Positions 6,755-14,674 of a stretch of DNA of 19,695 nucleotides are shown in pieces. Under the pieces are notes generated by a model. The model was not told where the DNA came from. It did no database searches and saw only the letters and a list, made by a program, of their open reading frames with translations. The position numbers and the translations under genes were made by a program. The stretch is from Bacillota bacterium. Its GTDB lineage: Bacteria; Bacillota; Clostridia; Christensenellales; Aristaeellaceae. The DNA lies in assembly GCA_023415145.1 (NCBI GenBank), contig JAEZLW010000030.1, forward strand, positions 1-19,695, in the 5' to 3' direction. Numbering within the stretch: position 1 is the stretch's first letter; every line of letters begins with the position of its first letter.

Positions 6755-9574
6755 CTATTCCACCCTCGAAAGCTTGATAACGCTGTTCCTCCCATCCCTG
6801 ATATCCCGCAGCGTCAAGTCATTTTCATACACAGCCGTCACCTTATGGGTAAGCGTAAGCCGCTCCTTCGTTACGCCGGTAAGCATGGAGTAGGTGCCGC
6901 TCACATTGAAGAAGAGCTCCTCCCCATCGATCGTGCAGGTGCCGTCCTCCCGAAACTCCATAATCACACCCGCCTTGGATGTCCATTTTCCCAGCACCAT
7001 ATAGCAGTTGCGCTTCAGCCGCTTCTTGGTTACATCTTTGTAATCCAGGATGTTTTTGTAGTAAGGCAGCGCTTCGTACGGTTTACCATCGCTATACAAC
7101 TCGTTGGCATAGTTATAGTTGGCCAGATTGTACATGTCATCCAGTTCACGGTACTTTTGCGGCAGGCCTGTAAGTTCCACCTGGGACAGGATGTCCACCA
7201 CAGCCTTGTAATCCTTGCCGCCCATGGCCGCATCCGCATCCGCCTTCACCTGGGCATAGTACCCGTCAAAGCAGGCTTCGCTTTGCGCCGATGCATCCAA
7301 GTACCCCGCCACTGCCGCGAACAAACGCCCGGCCAGTGCCAAATCGCCCGCGTCCCTGGCCCGCGCCGCCACCTCATAGTTGCTTTGCATGAATAGCGTC
7401 TGGGCATCGTTATACTTGCCCAGTTCCTTGAAGGCAGCAGAAGCCTTTTCAAGGTTGCCTGCTTCCAGCCATATTTTTGCTTGTGCATAACTGCAGTCTT
7501 TGATCTGGTCCTGGGCGTCCCTGTACTTGCCCAGGGATGAAAGCAGTGTCACCGCCTCCTGGAATTCTCCCTTCTCCTTGTGGCCAAGAGCCAGCATATA
7601 CCTGGCTTCCTTGATCTTTTCTTCCGAATCGCTGTAGCCGTTCAAATCGGCATACTTGTCAATGGCGGATGTGTAGTCGCCTGCGTCAAGCGCCTGCCCG
7701 GCAATGCTGTACAGCGCATCCTGTATGCGGGCGGCGCTGTTGGAATAATCGCCCAGCTCCTCATACAGCGCAATGGCACTTACATACTCCTTGGCGGCCA
7801 TATGGGCGGAGGCTTGCTTGTATTTAACGTCTTGAACCTTCACGGAAACATCCTTGTACTCCGAAATCTTCTCAAATTCCGCAAGGGCTTCCAGAAACCT
7901 GCTTTGCTTTACAAGCTCCAGGGCGGGCAGATAAATGGCTTCGCTTGCCTTGTCCCCGGCATCCTTGTGGTTGGGTATCTGCAAAAACAGTTCCCTGGCC
8001 CTTGCGTATTCCTTGTTGCCAAGCGCTTTTTCCGCCACGCGGTAGATGCATTCCGATGCCAGGCTCATGGAATCCTGGTAGCCTTTGATCTTTAAAAACA
8101 TCTCAGCCGCCTTGCCGTAATTGCCGGCCTCCATTTCCTTCTTGGCCGGTTCGTAAATGCATTCCGCAGCTTTGACCGACGCATCCCTGTAATTGCTGCC
8201 CGCCAGTAAATATGCTTCACCGGCGGCCGTATAGTCCCCCGCAGCCTGCAATGTTTCACCTTTTAGGTAATAAGCCTCCTGAAGCTTTTGATTCGCATCG
8301 GAATGGTCCGTGATTTGTTTAAGCAGCGTGATAGCCTTGTCGTACTCCTTGTTATCAAGCGCGATGACGCCAGGCCTATACACACATTCCCTGGCCATCT
8401 TCTCCGCCCCGGCATAACCCTTCAGTTGAAGGAAGATTTCTCTTGCCTCGTCGTAGTTTCCCAGGTTCATAATAGCCGTGGCATTTTCGAAAAGCGCAGC
8501 CTGCTGGCGCGTGCGTGCATTGGAGTAGTCGGGAATCTCCCCAAACAGCTCCGCGGCAGCCTCGTACTTGCCCGCCTGCATCATCTTATCAGCCCGCAGG
8601 TAGCGGGCTTCCTTGGCCTGGTCAGCGGAATCCTCATAATCGCCTAACGATTCGAACATTTTCTGCGCATTCAACAAGGAAGCTTCCGTGCCGATTTTCA
8701 GATCGCTCATCGCATGAAGGTAGTCGCTCTTTATAACCAGTGCGTCGGCATCAAGATACCCTGGCATGCTAATAAAGGCGGCTCGTGCTTCTGAAAACAA
8801 GCCCCTGTCCATCTGCTGGGTTGCGCGAAGGTAATTGTAGTAGGGTATGCCATGGAAATAGATACCGTACGCCCCACCAAGGGCAAACACCGCGATGAAA
8901 AAGGTTAATACAACCCTTTGACGGCGGCGCTTTTTCCGCTTCAAGCGGGCTTCCCGCTCCAATTGCTGCTGGGAAGCCTGCAATCTGGCCCGGTGGGCAA
9001 TCTGGTCCAGCTCCTGCTCCCGCTGCGCCACCATCTCCTCAATGGCCGCCTGGTTGAACTGCTCAAAAACGGCCAGCTTTTCCCGCTGGCAGCGGCGGCA
9101 AAACGCCTCGCTGGCGGCGTTGGCCCTACCGCAAACGCAAAGCCACACCGCACCCTGGTCCTGGGGATATCCCACCGCATCAGGCCCGGCCACAAAGCGA
9201 AGCATCTCCAGCCTTCTGTTGTTGGGCAGCGTATTGGGCACATACTCCGACAGGTGGGCATTGCCCCTGCGCCAGACAGTGCCGTCGTCGAACCACACCT
9301 TTTCGATGACCAGCTCCATACCGGCAGCCTGCGCACCGCCTTCCATCTGGATGCCGACCTCAAAGGCAGACTTGTTCAGGCCGTTCACACCCTGCAGCCG
9401 CTCCACCTGACGGCTGAGTGCCTCGCCCTGCGCATCATATCCGGCCAGCGTCACCTGCAGGCTTGATACTTCCTTATCCGACAGGTTGTACAAAAGCAGC
9501 CGGCAGGCATCATCCGTCTCCGTAGGCAGCTCATACCGCCACAATTCCACCGGGCAGGTCAGGTCAATCTTCAT
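6755..9574 (-). CDS. Zinc-ribbon, single-membrane-span, TPR-like repeat protein with C-terminal beta domain (unknown function)
   Basis: A 939-residue multi-domain protein. Residues 1-140 are a beta-rich N-terminal region. Residues 146-162 form a zinc ribbon with Cys146, Cys148, Cys159 and Cys162 (CxC...CxxC). A charged coiled-coil-like linker follows, then a basic run at 212-220 and one membrane span at about 221-240. Residues about 250-857 hold about 16 degenerate 36-37-residue repeats of the form 'AGxYxxAxxxFxxLGxYxDAxxxxxExxY', typical of TPR/Sel1-like helical solenoids. Residues 858-939 look like a lipocalin-like or beta-sandwich tail (GKWTSKAGVIMEFREDGTC...). By the positive-inside rule the zinc ribbon is cytoplasmic and the repeats outside. 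AGGGAG lies 8 nt before the start. It follows a secreted-protein gene by 76 nt, probably one operon. Function is unknown; a scaffold or sensor is a guess. Confidence 0.85.
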   Translation of the reverse strand: MKIDLTCPVELWRYELPTETDDACRLLLYNLSDKEVSSLQVTLAGYDAQGEALSRQVERLQGVNGLNKSAFEVGIQMEGGAQAAGMELVIEKVWFDDGTVWRRGNAHLSEYVPNTLPNNRRLEMLRFVAGPDAVGYPQDQGAVWLCVCGRANAASEAFCRRCQREKLAVFEQFNQAAIEEMVAQREQELDQIAHRARLQASQQQLEREARLKRKKRRRQRVVLTFFIAVFALGGAYGIYFHGIPYYNYLRATQQMDRGLFSEARAAFISMPGYLDADALVIKSDYLHAMSDLKIGTEASLLNAQKMFESLGDYEDSADQAKEARYLRADKMMQAGKYEAAAELFGEIPDYSNARTRQQAALFENATAIMNLGNYDEAREIFLQLKGYAGAEKMARECVYRPGVIALDNKEYDKAITLLKQITDHSDANQKLQEAYYLKGETLQAAGDYTAAGEAYLLAGSNYRDASVKAAECIYEPAKKEMEAGNYGKAAEMFLKIKGYQDSMSLASECIYRVAEKALGNKEYARARELFLQIPNHKDAGDKASEAIYLPALELVKQSRFLEALAEFEKISEYKDVSVKVQDVKYKQASAHMAAKEYVSAIALYEELGDYSNSAARIQDALYSIAGQALDAGDYTSAIDKYADLNGYSDSEEKIKEARYMLALGHKEKGEFQEAVTLLSSLGKYRDAQDQIKDCSYAQAKIWLEAGNLEKASAAFKELGKYNDAQTLFMQSNYEVAARARDAGDLALAGRLFAAVAGYLDASAQSEACFDGYYAQVKADADAAMGGKDYKAVVDILSQVELTGLPQKYRELDDMYNLANYNYANELYSDGKPYEALPYYKNILDYKDVTKKRLKRNCYMVLGKWTSKAGVIMEFREDGTCTIDGEELFFNVSGTYSMLTGVTKERLTLTHKVTAVYENDLTLRDIRDGRNSVIKLSRVE

Positions 9575-9650
9575 GAGGTGATCTCCCTTCTATCTGTGTA
9601 CAAAACGGGAGCTTGTCCAAAGCAGCAGTTGAGGCATGGCATGCTTTCAA

Positions 9651-10856
9651 CTACCAGGAATACAAAAACAGCTCCGAAAGCGTGGTGTCCACAAATATCA
9701 TGTGCAGTGTAACGGTTTTTATATCCTCACGACCCTCCACCATGAAAGCGTAGCGCAGCGTTGCGGTAAAATCCGTATACTCCGCCAGACCGTAGGGAGG
9801 TGTTTTCCCGTCACCGTACAGCACTTCTGTGAAAGCGCTGTCCAACTCCCCTTCGCTGTGACGGAAGCGCATCATAACGCTGGAGAGGGTATCGCCCACC
9901 TGAACACCCCGGGGCCCTTCTATCCCCCGTTGATTGATGACCAATGTATCCACGCTTTTGAACACCTTGTCTTTTGAGTAGGCAAAGGTGATCTCGGCAC
10001 CTGGCCATTGGAGGATGCGCAGCCATTCCCCGTTGTCATCCTGCAGCCAAGTCTCTACTTCATACGCCCCAAGCGCTTCCATGGCCGCTTCCGGTGAGAG
10101 GGTCAAATAGTCCAGCCCGGAAAAGAGCAGATCTTCTCTTTCAAAGGGATCAAGGTCGGTGCCCACGCTGCTTTGGGGATAGGCAAAATACCCGTCCTCC
10201 TGTTGCGCGTTTGCCACCTCGGCAATTGTTTGCTCTGCCTGAACCAAAGGAATGGATACCGACAGGCCATAAGCCCGGATGGCGGTTACATATCCATTGT
10301 TGATGCTGTACATCAGTCCGCAGTCGGTATAGGTATCTTCATCTATAGAGATGCGTTCATGCACGGCATACTGCACCGCCTGAATCTGCTGCCCGTCCCG
10401 AAGCACCCATCCCCACAGCGCTTCCTGTGGCAGGCTGTTGGAAAGGTACAAAACCGCAAAGTCGCGGCCACCCTGCAACGTCTGGTTTTCATTGGCAAAA
10501 ACGTCAAGCAGCATATGCTGCGTATCGTATATGCCTATGCCGCGTGGGCATTCAATGCCGTATTCCGTAATGGTGATGGCGTTTACTACACTTTCATCCG
10601 TCAATTCCGGCGTGTCAAGATACAGTGTGGCAAAATCATAGATGACCTCGTAGCCATCCGCCGTTTTCTTTGCCTGCGGCCCGGAAGCAAGCGGCTTAAT
10701 GGCTCTAGCCTTGTCAAGTATCATTTCAGACCAGTCGTTTATCTCCTCCAAGGTTAAACCGCCCATATCCGTATTGGAGGCCAGGCCATGTACCGGCATG
10801 GAAAAAAGCACCGAAAGGAAAAGGATCAGGACAAGCCCCTTATTCACACGTTTCAT
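9651..10856 (-). CDS. Secreted protein of unknown function with internal duplication
   Basis: A 401-residue exported protein that I cannot assign to a named family. Residues 1-26 are a clear Sec signal peptide: KR near the N-terminus, a core of LVLILFLSVLF, then a cleavage-compatible GLA|SN. There is no lipobox, so it is probably released or wall-associated. Two segments are plainly related: GIECPRGIGIYDTQHMLLDVF-type residues 100-120 and GIEGPRGVQVGDT with SVMMRF at 311-331. Each is preceded by a strand ending TIT or LVIN and followed by an E/Q-rich stretch and a VLY motif, which suggests two copies of a small beta domain. I start it at 10856 (MKRVNKG) because AAAGGAG is 5 nt upstream; the frame extends to 10907 without a ribosome site. 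It precedes the TPR-like gene in the same direction, so the two products may work together at the surface. Confidence 0.8.
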   Translation of the reverse strand: MKRVNKGLVLILFLSVLFSMPVHGLASNTDMGGLTLEEINDWSEMILDKARAIKPLASGPQAKKTADGYEVIYDFATLYLDTPELTDESVVNAITITEYGIECPRGIGIYDTQHMLLDVFANENQTLQGGRDFAVLYLSNSLPQEALWGWVLRDGQQIQAVQYAVHERISIDEDTYTDCGLMYSINNGYVTAIRAYGLSVSIPLVQAEQTIAEVANAQQEDGYFAYPQSSVGTDLDPFEREDLLFSGLDYLTLSPEAAMEALGAYEVETWLQDDNGEWLRILQWPGAEITFAYSKDKVFKSVDTLVINQRGIEGPRGVQVGDTLSSVMMRFRHSEGELDSAFTEVLYGDGKTPPYGLAEYTDFTATLRYAFMVEGREDIKTVTLHMIFVDTTLSELFLYSW

Positions 10857-11197
10857 AGCCGCTCCTTTATGCTCTAGAGGCGGCGCAGCCTGCTGCCTCA
10901 TTTTCAACGGGAGAATCCTGCCTATATGTAGCCTATTCTATTTTACCCCATGTCAGGCGGTCTGTATAGACACAATTGTAAAAATGCGGCTGCACAAAAA
11001 TCATGGCTTTCAGGCAGCAATCCCGAATGCCGCCGCTTTGTGCAACATGGGTGTTCCACGTATCAAAAATACGTACATTTTCCAATGTTTGTCACAAAAA
11101 AGGATGTGAACGATACCCCGATTGCATTTTTTTCGTTTTTTTCGCTGGGATTGACCGGTTGAAATGCATAATTGGGTAAATATGCATTCAAAACGCA
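10857..11197. other. Intergenic region between divergent operons
   Basis: About 340 nt without a credible gene, separating the minus-strand secreted-protein gene from the livJ promoter. Seen here are an inverted repeat ACGTAT / ATACGT (11058-11063 and 11069-11074), a paired TCACA / TGTGA near 11092-11108, two T7 runs near 11126-11143, and two ATGCAT boxes. Short frames on both strands have no ribosome site or family likeness. A promoter for the minus-strand gene must lie here, but I cannot identify it with confidence. Confidence 0.6.
11164..11187. promoter_or_regulatory. Paired ATGCAT boxes upstream of livJ, candidate operator
   Basis: ATGCAT occurs at 11164-11169 and again at 11182-11187, in the larger near-palindrome TGAAATGCATAA...TATGCATTCA. 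The pair ends 10 nt upstream of the livJ -35 box, a position suited to an activator or repressor. The binding factor is unknown. Confidence 0.35.
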
Positions 11198-11226
11198 TTG
11201 ACACACCTATACGCAAGCGCTATAAT
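11198..11226 (+). promoter_or_regulatory. Consensus sigma-A promoter of the liv operon
   Basis: TTGACA (11198-11203), a 17-nt spacer, and TATAAT (11221-11226): a perfect match to the housekeeping consensus. Transcription would begin near 11233, giving a leader of about 110 nt before livJ. The leader contains a stem, GTTGC / GCAAC (11276-11280 and 11303-11307), around an inner TTTGG / CCAAA. Confidence 0.9.
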
Positions 11227-11342
11227 GACACCACGAGCAATGGAGCATGGCAGGACAGTAGTCTGCATTCGATCTGTTGCTTTTGGTTTACCAAAGGCTC
11301 AAGCAACGCCCCGGAAATCCATTATGAGGGAGGAATTACCTG

Positions 11343-12470
11343 ATGAAGAAAACGCTGTCCATGATCGCTGCCCTGGTAATGGCTATGACAGCCATTTGCC
11401 TGCCCGCCCTGGCCGAAAACCCCATTCCGGTGGGTGCTATCGCTCCCAACACCGGTGACCTTGCTGCATACGGCACTGCTGTTTCCAATGGCATCAAGCT
11501 TGCTGTGGAAGAAATCAATGCCGCCGGCGGTGTTCTTGGCCGTCAGCTGGAAGTGACCTACATGGATGACAAAGGCGACTCTACCGAGGGTGCCAATGCC
11601 TTCAACAAGCTGACATCCGACGGCGTAAAAGCCATCATCGGATCCGTGACTTCCGGCGTTACCGCTGGCCTTGGCGCACTGGCCGATGCGGAAGGCATGC
11701 TCCTTCTGACCCCCACCGCCACCGCCGACACCGTGACGGATGGCCTCACCGGCGTGTTCCGTGCCTGCTACAAGGATTCCTTCCAGGGTGAAGTGGCCGC
11801 CAAGCTGGCCGTTGACCTGGGTGTGAAAAAGGTAGCCGTGCTGTACGCTTCCGGCGATGCTTACTCCGCCGGCCTCTACGAATCCTTCATAGCCGCCTCC
11901 GCTGCGCTGGGCCTGGAGCTGGTAGCTACCGAAAGCACCTCCGGCGTCCACGATACGGACTTCACCACACAGCTTACTAACATCGTTGCCACCGGCGCTG
12001 AGCTGATCTTCGCCCCCTTCTACTATGACACGGTTGGCCCCTACATCGTGCCCCAGGCCCGTGCTGCCGGGTTCACCGGTTACTTCGCCGGTGCTGACGG
12101 CTGGGACGGCACCCTTGGCACCATGGTAGAAGACAAGAGCCTGTACAACAAGAGCTACTTTGTCAACCACTATGCGCCCGACGATCCTTCCGAGAAGGTT
12201 CAGGGTTTTGTGAAGGCGTATTCCGATAAGTTCGGCGCGGAGAGCCTGAACGCTCTGGCCGCCCTGGCTTATGACTCCGTGTACATGCTGGCCCAGGCCA
12301 TCACCGCTGCCGGCACCGACGATACCGCCGCCATCATCGCCGCCATGACCGGCATGAGCTTCGAAGGCGTCACCGGCTCCTTCACGCTGGATGAGACCGG
12401 CACCCCGGCCAAGGCTGCTCCCGTAATCGAGTACGTGGACGGCACTGCCAAGTTCTACAAGAACATTTAA
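11343..12470 (+). CDS. livJ: Branched-chain amino-acid ABC transporter substrate-binding protein (LivJ/LivK-type)
   Basis: A 375-residue type-I periplasmic-binding-fold protein that captures leucine, isoleucine, valine or a related amino acid outside the membrane and hands it to LivHM. Signal peptide at residues 1-24 (MKKTLSMIAALVMAMTAICL.PALA|EN). The mature start 'IPVGAIAPNTGDLAAYG', then 'GIKLAVEEINAAGGVLGR' and 'VKAIIGSVTSGVTAG', are classic family signatures. Later 'LFxACYKDSFQG' and 'YDSVYMLAQAI' follow. Cys19 is present but preceded by T-A-I, a poor lipobox, so the usual Gram-positive lipid anchor is doubtful. GGGAGG lies 9 nt before the ATG. Codon choice is strongly biased to C-ending codons, unlike the preceding genes, fitting high expression. 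It is first in a five-gene operon. The exact amino acid cannot be read from sequence. Confidence 0.93.
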   Translation: MKKTLSMIAALVMAMTAICLPALAENPIPVGAIAPNTGDLAAYGTAVSNGIKLAVEEINAAGGVLGRQLEVTYMDDKGDSTEGANAFNKLTSDGVKAIIGSVTSGVTAGLGALADAEGMLLLTPTATADTVTDGLTGVFRACYKDSFQGEVAAKLAVDLGVKKVAVLYASGDAYSAGLYESFIAASAALGLELVATESTSGVHDTDFTTQLTNIVATGAELIFAPFYYDTVGPYIVPQARAAGFTGYFAGADGWDGTLGTMVEDKSLYNKSYFVNHYAPDDPSEKVQGFVKAYSDKFGAESLNALAALAYDSVYMLAQAITAAGTDDTAAIIAAMTGMSFEGVTGSFTLDETGTPAKAAPVIEYVDGTAKFYKNI

Positions 12471-12542
12471 GCTTCCGCCGTCGCCGGCAGAACCGCTTAC
12501 AGGCGCGGCAGGAATGCTGGACATTTCTGCTCGCCTGGAACA

Positions 12543-12580
12543 GGGGCGGACCAAAAAGTCCGCCCCACTTTTGTCGTTTT
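12543..12580 (+). terminator. Terminator/attenuator between livJ and livH
   Basis: Stem GGGGCGGAC (12543-12551) with GTCCGCCCC (12558-12566), an A-rich 6-nt loop and a T-rich tail ACTTTTGTCGTTTT. As a partial terminator it would cut readthrough from the strong livJ promoter and so favour the binding protein over the membrane components. Confidence 0.85.
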
Positions 12581-12603
12581 ATATGTTCATGCCTTTTTTC
12601 ATG

Positions 12604-12612
12604 TGCTATAAT
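12604..12612 (+). promoter_or_regulatory. Extended -10 promoter upstream of livH
   Basis: TGC followed by TATAAT (12607-12612) makes an extended -10 motif. No good -35 box lies 17 nt upstream, which extended -10 promoters do not need. It sits after the livJ terminator and 30 nt before livH, so it could give independent expression of livHMGF. Confidence 0.6.
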
Positions 12613-12642
12613 GTTTTCATCATTTTTTCTTAAGAGAGGAAG

Positions 12643-13608
12643 ATGCCATTCATGGATGGGCTGATGCTGTTCATCCAACAGACCATCAACGGCCTGCGCG
12701 TGGGCAGCATCTACGCGCTGGTGGCACTTGGCTATACCATGGTCTATGGAATCATCCGGCTGATCAACTTCGCCCACGGTGACTTCATCATGGTCGGAGG
12801 GTATACCCTGGTGTTTACCGTGCCCCTGATGATCTCAATCGGCGTGCCTGCCTGGATGGCCGTTCTGGCCGCAGCCGTCATATGCGCCGTGGTTGGCGTA
12901 CTGGTGGAAAAGCTGGCCTACAGCCCGGTGAGGAAGCGGGGCACCAAGATGTCCACCCTGATCACCGCCATCGCCATGAGCCTCTTTTTGGAGAATTCTG
13001 CCCAAGCTTTGTTCGGTGCGAATCCCAAACAGGTGAAAACCATTTTCAGCCTATCTCCGATCCGCATCTATGGCTCGGGGGAAGGCCTTCAACAGCCGCC
13101 CGTACTGTTAACGCTGGATGCGAACACGCTGCTGACCATATTCATCGGCGTGGCGGTCATGGTGGCGTTGTTCCTGTTTGTCAAATATACAAAGGGCGGC
13201 CAGGCCATGCGGGCCGTTTCGGAGGATAAGAACGCTGCGTTTTTGATGGGCATCAACGTGAACCGCACCATTTCCCTGACGTTTGCAATCGGTGCGGGAC
13301 TGGCCGGTGTCGCTTCGCTGATGTATGCCGCCCAATACCCCTCCGTCACCAATACCATGGGGTCCATGTTGGGCCTGAAAGCTTTTGTGGCCGCGGTGCT
13401 GGGTGGCATTGGCATCATACCAGGTGCTATGCTGGGTGGTATCGTCATCGGTATTGTGGAGAGCCTGTCAAAAGCTTATATCGCCACCATCACTGGCGGA
13501 GTCATTACCTCCGCGTTTTCCGACGCCATCGTGTTCAGCATTTTGATCGTTGTCTTATTGGTCAAGCCCGCCGGCATCCTGGGCAAAAATGTCGGCGAGA
13601 AAGTGTAG
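12643..13608 (+). CDS. livH: Branched-chain amino-acid ABC transporter permease LivH
   Basis: A 321-residue inner-membrane permease, one half of the LivHM translocation pore. The N-terminal signature 'GLRVGSIYALVALGYTMVYGIIRLINFAHGDF' (about 16-47) is diagnostic. It is followed by about eight hydrophobic segments, the EAA-like coupling loop 'RAVSEDKNAAFLMGIN' and the C-terminal 'VLGGIGIIPGAMLGGI'. Length is normal for the family (about 290-320). The start is not settled: AGAGGA at 12635-12640 is only 2 nt from ATG 12643, and ATG 12652 (MDGLMLF) is 11 nt away. It is co-directional with livJ and followed after 10 nt by livM. Confidence 0.93.
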   Translation: MPFMDGLMLFIQQTINGLRVGSIYALVALGYTMVYGIIRLINFAHGDFIMVGGYTLVFTVPLMISIGVPAWMAVLAAAVICAVVGVLVEKLAYSPVRKRGTKMSTLITAIAMSLFLENSAQALFGANPKQVKTIFSLSPIRIYGSGEGLQQPPVLLTLDANTLLTIFIGVAVMVALFLFVKYTKGGQAMRAVSEDKNAAFLMGINVNRTISLTFAIGAGLAGVASLMYAAQYPSVTNTMGSMLGLKAFVAAVLGGIGIIPGAMLGGIVIGIVESLSKAYIATITGGVITSAFSDAIVFSILIVVLLVKPAGILGKNVGEKV

Positions 13609-13618
13609 GTGGGGCAGG

Positions 13619-14671
13619 ATGACAAGACGCAAGCAAAGCTTGTTCGGTCTTTTGGTAAGCCTCATCGGGCTGGTGGCCTTGTGCCTTGCCCTGTATGCGG
13701 CAGATAAAACAGGTCTGCTGAACAATTATTACCGGGGTATCATCGTTCAGTGCCTGTATACAATCATCCTGGTGACTTCGCTGAACCTGGCCACGGGCTT
13801 TTTAGGGCAGATCGCGCTGGGGCATGCCGGCTTCATGGCTATCGGCGCTTATACCTCCGCACTGGTCACCAAGGCCATGGGTAATGCCATCAAAGCCGGA
13901 ACCATGGCACAGGTTGATCCCGCGGTCCTGTTCGCCATCGGCCTTGTAAGCGGCGCCTTGATGGCAGCCATCTTTGGTCTGGTGGTGGGTATACCAGCTC
14001 TTAGGCTTCGGGGCGACTACCTGGCGATTATCACCCTTGGGTTTGGTGAAATCATCCGCGTGGTGATACAGAACCTGAAATTCGCCGGCGGCAAGGGTCT
14101 GGCGCAAGGCCAGGCAGGCCAAGCCCTGATTGGCATTATGAGAATGAATGACATGTACGCCATTTTCTTTATCGCCGCCTTGTGCGTGGGGCTGATGTTC
14201 GCCTTTGTACGCTCCAAGTTTGGCCGCGCCATCATGGCCATTCGGGAGGATGACATCGCCGCCGGCAGCGTAGGCGTGAACAGCACGTTCTACAAGGTGC
14301 TCACCTTTGCCATCTCCGCCTTTTTCGCCGGTGTGGCCGGTGCGATGTTCGCCCACAGGGGTACAGGTTCCATACAGCCTGGGGATTTCAGCTTCCTCAA
14401 ATCCACCGAATACGTCATCATGGTGGTGCTGGGCGGCATGGGTTCCCTCACGGGATCTGTCATTGCCGCTATTGCGCTGTCCATACTGCCCGAAGCGCTG
14501 CGCGCTTTTTCCGACTACCGCATGCTGGTGTATTCGGTGGTGCTGGTCATCGTGATGATTTTCCGCCCCATCGGCCTGTGCGGCAGCTATGAGTTCAGCC
14601 TGTACCGGGTGATTCGCAAAATTCCGTTTGTGAAAAAGCGGAATGAGCCCTTATCGAAAGGAGGCGAATGA
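13619..14671 (+). CDS. livM: Branched-chain amino-acid ABC transporter permease LivM
   Basis: A 350-residue membrane permease that pairs with LivH. Signatures: 'LNLATGFLGQIALGHAGFMAIGAYTSALV', 'LRLRGDYLAIITLGFGEIIR', the coupling loop 'AIREDDIAAGSVGVN', and 'VVLGGMGSLTGSVIAAI'. The start is ATG 13619 (MTRRKQSLFG), with AGGTGGGG at 13607-13614 upstream. An in-frame ATG at 13550 would overlap livH by 59 nt and lacks a ribosome site. It ends 3 nt before livG, so the two are tightly coupled. The C-terminal tail is basic and cytoplasmic (KIPFVKKRNE). Confidence 0.94.
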   Translation: MTRRKQSLFGLLVSLIGLVALCLALYAADKTGLLNNYYRGIIVQCLYTIILVTSLNLATGFLGQIALGHAGFMAIGAYTSALVTKAMGNAIKAGTMAQVDPAVLFAIGLVSGALMAAIFGLVVGIPALRLRGDYLAIITLGFGEIIRVVIQNLKFAGGKGLAQGQAGQALIGIMRMNDMYAIFFIAALCVGLMFAFVRSKFGRAIMAIREDDIAAGSVGVNSTFYKVLTFAISAFFAGVAGAMFAHRGTGSIQPGDFSFLKSTEYVIMVVLGGMGSLTGSVIAAIALSILPEALRAFSDYRMLVYSVVLVIVMIFRPIGLCGSYEFSLYRVIRKIPFVKKRNEPLSKGGE

Positions 14672-14674
14672 CCG

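Noticed and set aside
10699..11162. Small plus-strand frames upstream of livJ
   Set aside because: Antisense to the signal-peptide region or in AT-rich spacer, no ribosome site, no conserved motif.
11322..12554. 410-codon open frame on the minus strand
   Set aside because: It is antisense to livJ, whose strong C-ending codon bias keeps the opposite frame open; the His/Gly-rich translation has no domain.
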